From NCBI RefSeq assembly GCF_007752935.1, contig NZ_CP036319.1:6366501-6430500 (forward strand): 64,000 nt of DNA. The letters run 5' to 3'. Positions 61,381 through 64,000 of this stretch are shown here, piece by piece (within the stretch, counting starts at the first letter, position 1; each line of letters starts with the position of its first letter). The DNA comes from Crateriforma conspicua (GTDB lineage: Bacteria; Planctomycetota; Planctomycetia; Pirellulales; Pirellulaceae). The notes beneath the pieces were generated by a model. The model was not told the origin of the DNA, did no database searches, and was given only the letters and a program-made list of their open reading frames with translations. A program made the position numbers and the translations under genes.

Positions 61381-62790
61381 TCAGCCGGCCGGTGGGATAT
61401 CAACGGACGAATTCGCGATACCCGATGGCACCGCATTCGATTCATGCGGTGCACCCGCGTTCCATGCCAGCGGCCCCATTTTATCGCCCCCGGGATCCGA
61501 CGCGGCGGCCGTATCGGCCGGTGCCGCCCCCTGTCCCAGCGACTGGACGTATGCGACCAGTGCCCAGATTTGACGCGGGCTCAGCGACGTGCCATCGCCC
61601 TGTTCGGAAATCATGACCGCCGGCATCGGGGAACCGGCGATCCCTTGCGAAATGATTCGATAGATAGCTTCGGGCGTCCCGGCCCCGCGATAAACGCCGT
61701 CGGACAACCGGCGTGGCAGCACCGGACGCGGTGGCAAGGCTCCCAGTGCACGCACCGGCGCCAACGCCTGGGTATCGTCGGGACTGATGCCGATCCGCGA
61801 CGTGTATTCTTTTGTCCAATCGTCATAGTCCAGGGTCGGCACGTCCGCACGTCCGCCTTTGCCGTGACAGCCCACACAGTTGGCATAGACGCCTTCGTAA
61901 ACATCGCGTCCCATCGCCACCGCTTCGTCGGACCACTGGAATTTCTTCGCGTCCGCGGCGCCCACCTGCAACAAGTCCTGTGGCACTTGGGGCACATCGA
62001 CCACTTCGTCGGACGCGTCCCGCCATTGGCCGACGACGTCATCCAGAACGTCGGCGATGACATCGGCCGCTTCGGTGCCACGTCCGCCTTCGCTTTCAAA
62101 GACCATCGCCAGATTCAGATCGTCCTCCGGCGGCGTGTCTTCGTACCCCAATTCGTCCACCGCGACGGCCATCAATTCACGTTCCGTCTCCCCGCGAACC
62201 GACAGGTAAATCGTGTAGTCGACCAGCGTTTGCCGTTGCTCAAGACTGAGAATTCGGTAGGACGGCATCGACGTCCCGGGGATACCTCGCTTCAACAAAT
62301 CCAGCAGATCCTCGCGCGTCGGCTTGGACCGCCGCTCGGTCGATTTCCATTTGAAAACACCACGCCGAAAATCGCGTGGATAGGGATTCTGATACAGCGA
62401 TGCGGGCCCATTGCCGCTGCCCGACACGCCGTGACAAATCACACAATGTTCGCGATACAGCCCGCGGTGCTGGTCGGCCTGGTCGCTGCTGATTTTGCCG
62501 ATCGCCAGTTCCAGGTTGTCCACATCGCGAAGAATCGACGATTGTTCATCGTCCAGCCAATCCGACGGCCAGCGTGGTTCCAGCGGCGTCCCGAACAATT
62601 CGGTGATCACCGATTGAACATGTTCGGCCGCGACATCTGCGGGGATGTCCCGCGTTTTTTCCAGCGACAACGCGTACAGAAGATTGGGATCGAACTGGTC
62701 GACCGTCTTTTCGCAACCGACCCAAGCCGCGACCGACAAAGCGGCGGCTAAACAGATCAAGATCGGGCGACGAGAATAACGAAACGTCAT
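61381..62790 (-). CDS. Diheme c-type cytochrome, lipoprotein-like
   Basis: A 469-residue exported protein with two CxxCH heme sites: CVICHG near residue 118 and CVGCHG near 310, each followed by a Met candidate. The N-terminus is hydrophobic and ends AAWVGC, an imperfect lipobox that may anchor it. Between the domains is an acidic linker. The C-terminal domain has the PMPAVMISEQG...PRQIWALVAYVQSLG end of a class I cytochrome c. It should carry electrons to a terminal oxidase. I start at the ATG at 62790. It is encoded between the cupredoxin-like gene and the heme A genes. Confidence 0.9.
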   Translation of the reverse strand: MTFRYSRRPILICLAAALSVAAWVGCEKTVDQFDPNLLYALSLEKTRDIPADVAAEHVQSVITELFGTPLEPRWPSDWLDDEQSSILRDVDNLELAIGKISSDQADQHRGLYREHCVICHGVSGSGNGPASLYQNPYPRDFRRGVFKWKSTERRSKPTREDLLDLLKRGIPGTSMPSYRILSLEQRQTLVDYTIYLSVRGETERELMAVAVDELGYEDTPPEDDLNLAMVFESEGGRGTEAADVIADVLDDVVGQWRDASDEVVDVPQVPQDLLQVGAADAKKFQWSDEAVAMGRDVYEGVYANCVGCHGKGGRADVPTLDYDDWTKEYTSRIGISPDDTQALAPVRALGALPPRPVLPRRLSDGVYRGAGTPEAIYRIISQGIAGSPMPAVMISEQGDGTSLSPRQIWALVAYVQSLGQGAAPADTAAASDPGGDKMGPLAWNAGAPHESNAVPSGIANSSVDIPPAG

Positions 62791-62923
62791 GGCGGGAAAG
62801 GCAGAAGAATTTCGCAGGGTTGGGATCACCCATTGAACCGCCAAGCGGCGTCTTTGCAAACGCCGCGTATCGTCGCATGCCGCGGAAAACCGGCGGCTTC
62901 GGTTCAAAAATTGCCGCTGCGAA

Positions 62924-63751
62924 TCACTCGCCCGACAGTGCGTCGGCCGGGACCGTCACGGTGCCCATGTCGTTCATGCCGGGTTCGATTTCGACTTCGA
63001 ATCGCGAACGACGCCATGATTCGGACTTGCCATCGATCGTGACTTCATCGATTCGGCCCGCTTCGTGAAAGATGCGGAACGTCAGTTCTTCGCCGGCCGG
63101 CAAGCCTTCGATTTCGATCATTCCGTCTTCATCGCTGACCGCAGCGAACGGATGCTCCAAGACAACCACATAGGCCTTCATCCAAGGGTGGATGTTGCAT
63201 TCGACGGGAATCGGTGCCGGTTCGGCTTCGACCAAATCCACCGACTTCTCTTGGCCGGTCGGGATGGTGAAGTTCTGGGGATCGTTACGCAGGAAGTTCA
63301 AGTTCGCGTTGTGGCCGACCGGATCGGGGTTGGTGACCGTCAATTCGTCGCCGGTTTGCGCAATGATGTACCGAGGTTCGAAACGGCAGTTTTCGTTGGC
63401 CAACACGTGATTCGCACCTGCGGGCTCGGTTTCCGGCAAATCGGGAGTCCCACGACCGGTGTACACGTACACCACCGCGTTCTTGATGCCTTTGTTGGTC
63501 GGATTGACGATCAGCGCCTCATTGGTCAGTCCGTGTTTGCCACAGAACTGGACGTCCTTGTTGACGTCGATCGGCGCCGGTTTGACCGGGTCACCGCCAT
63601 AGACCAATTGCATCCGCAGGGTCCCGGTTTCGGCCCTGAGGGCACTGACGTTCGACAGACAGGCGGCTGCGGCAAGCAACGCGGGCAGGCAAAAGGATGT
63701 CGCGATCTTCAAAGCTGAATTCTCCACTGACGGGAAAAACGGTTGGGTCAT
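62924..63751 (-). CDS. Secreted cupredoxin-like protein
   Basis: A 275-residue exported protein with a signal peptide (hydrophobic core about residues 13-34). The C-terminal half contains a type 1 copper-like set: His147 in VGHNANL, and Cys185, His188 and Met191 in ECNIHPWMK, spaced as in plastocyanin/azurin. Upstream of this lies a beta-rich domain with a conserved CGKHG near residue 70. The last 60 residues form a beta sandwich. It could transfer electrons to the cytochrome encoded next, or bind copper for oxidase assembly. The ATG at 63751 is chosen; the 19 extra residues from 63808 are not signal-like. Confidence 0.82.
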   Translation of the reverse strand: MTQPFFPSVENSALKIATSFCLPALLAAAACLSNVSALRAETGTLRMQLVYGGDPVKPAPIDVNKDVQFCGKHGLTNEALIVNPTNKGIKNAVVYVYTGRGTPDLPETEPAGANHVLANENCRFEPRYIIAQTGDELTVTNPDPVGHNANLNFLRNDPQNFTIPTGQEKSVDLVEAEPAPIPVECNIHPWMKAYVVVLEHPFAAVSDEDGMIEIEGLPAGEELTFRIFHEAGRIDEVTIDGKSESWRRSRFEVEIEPGMNDMGTVTVPADALSGE

Positions 63752-64000
63752 TGGAAGGTGTCGTTTCGTCAATCCGGACGGGCACTGAACGTGGCCAGGA
63801 CACGACACGTTAATCGATAATGTTCAATCAAGGGTGATGTACGGCGGCCGATCTCCGCGGTGATGCTTTTCCGCCCATGCTCTGGCCAGGCCCACGCGAA
63901 CCGATCAGCCCCTGCGGATGACAGCAATATAAATGCCGTCGGGTGGATGTGACGGTCATGCAACACGCCCAAGTCCACCAAGCAATCGCTGCGGTGGAAA
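63752..64000. other. Upstream region of the cupredoxin-like gene and right edge
   Basis: 249 bases to the window edge. A minus-strand frame open to the edge (stop at 63769-63771) encodes about 77 residues with no recognisable family and a rare ATA codon; it could be the tail of a cut gene but is more likely non-coding. The promoter of the respiratory run should be here. Confidence 0.4.

Noticed and set aside
61264-62751. A 495-codon plus-strand frame opposite the cytochrome c gene
   Set aside because: It is antisense to a gene with two clear heme motifs and encodes His/Arg/Gln-rich sequence without any fold signature.
63769-63981. Gene fragment at the right edge on the minus strand
   Set aside because: Open to the edge, but no family, weak codon pattern and no supporting context; left as non-coding with low certainty.
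1-64000. tRNA, rRNA, CRISPR, insertion sequence or prophage
   Set aside because: Reading both strands I found no T-loop-like motifs in gaps, no spaced direct repeats, no transposase or phage genes, and no compositional island; an exhaustive computational scan was not possible.

Overview
The window looks like chromosomal DNA of a planctomycete, most likely a marine Pirellulaceae member (Rhodopirellula-like). I base this on gene content: a DUF1080 protein, a sulfatase, a LEPR-XLL surface protein, SUMF1-fold and zinc-ribbon proteins, two large Ser/Thr kinases, three Gfo/Idh/MocA proteins, a heme A/SCO cassette, and GC-rich codon use with few Shine-Dalgarno sites. I saw no rRNA, tRNA, CRISPR array, transposase or prophage gene.

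Layout. 1-2.7 kb: a small protein cut by the left edge, a lipoprotein, a secreted DUF1080 protein and two small membrane proteins. 2.9-5.3 kb: serC and serA. 5.6-15.8 kb: an exopolysaccharide locus with a Wzy-like polymerase/ligase on the plus strand, facing a long minus-strand run of kinase, FHA protein, Wzx flippase, NYN protein, Wzz-like chain-length protein and two glycosyltransferases. 15.9-17.8 kb: truA and asd. 18.2-23.4 kb: a SUMF1-fold protein, a membrane-anchored HtrA protease and a uronate isomerase with an acidic tail. 23.5-25.3 kb: leuA behind a complete leucine attenuator. 25.4-28.4 kb: flagellar export genes fliP-fliQ-fliR-flhB.

28.6-33.8 kb: a LEPR-XLL protein divergent from a GntR/YtrA regulator-ABC ATPase-giant permease operon with a palindromic operator. 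34-42.7 kb: a zinc-ribbon membrane protein, a receptor-like kinase, a TonB-dependent receptor, an FHA-GGDEF diguanylate cyclase and a membrane protein. 42.8-44.2 kb: a sulfatase. 44.4-48.9 kb: an osmoadaptation cassette in which two methyltransferases make glycine betaine from glycine and a BCCT carrier imports it, divergent from a CosR/EctR-like MarR regulator, with a palindrome between. 49-57.2 kb: Gfo/Idh/MocA oxidoreductases, a TauD dioxygenase-MFS-TSUP operon and an alcohol dehydrogenase. 57.4-63.8 kb: a respiratory maturation cluster (cupredoxin-like protein, diheme cytochrome c, ctaA, ctaB, SCO, DUF420) without oxidase subunits in view.

The clearest regulatory discovery is the leuA leader: promoter, apparently leaderless peptide with six Leu codons in eight positions, a possible antiterminator and a perfect 12-bp terminator stem. 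The betaine cassette with its regulator and palindrome is the next most interesting system. All assignments are from reading the sequence; no searches were run.
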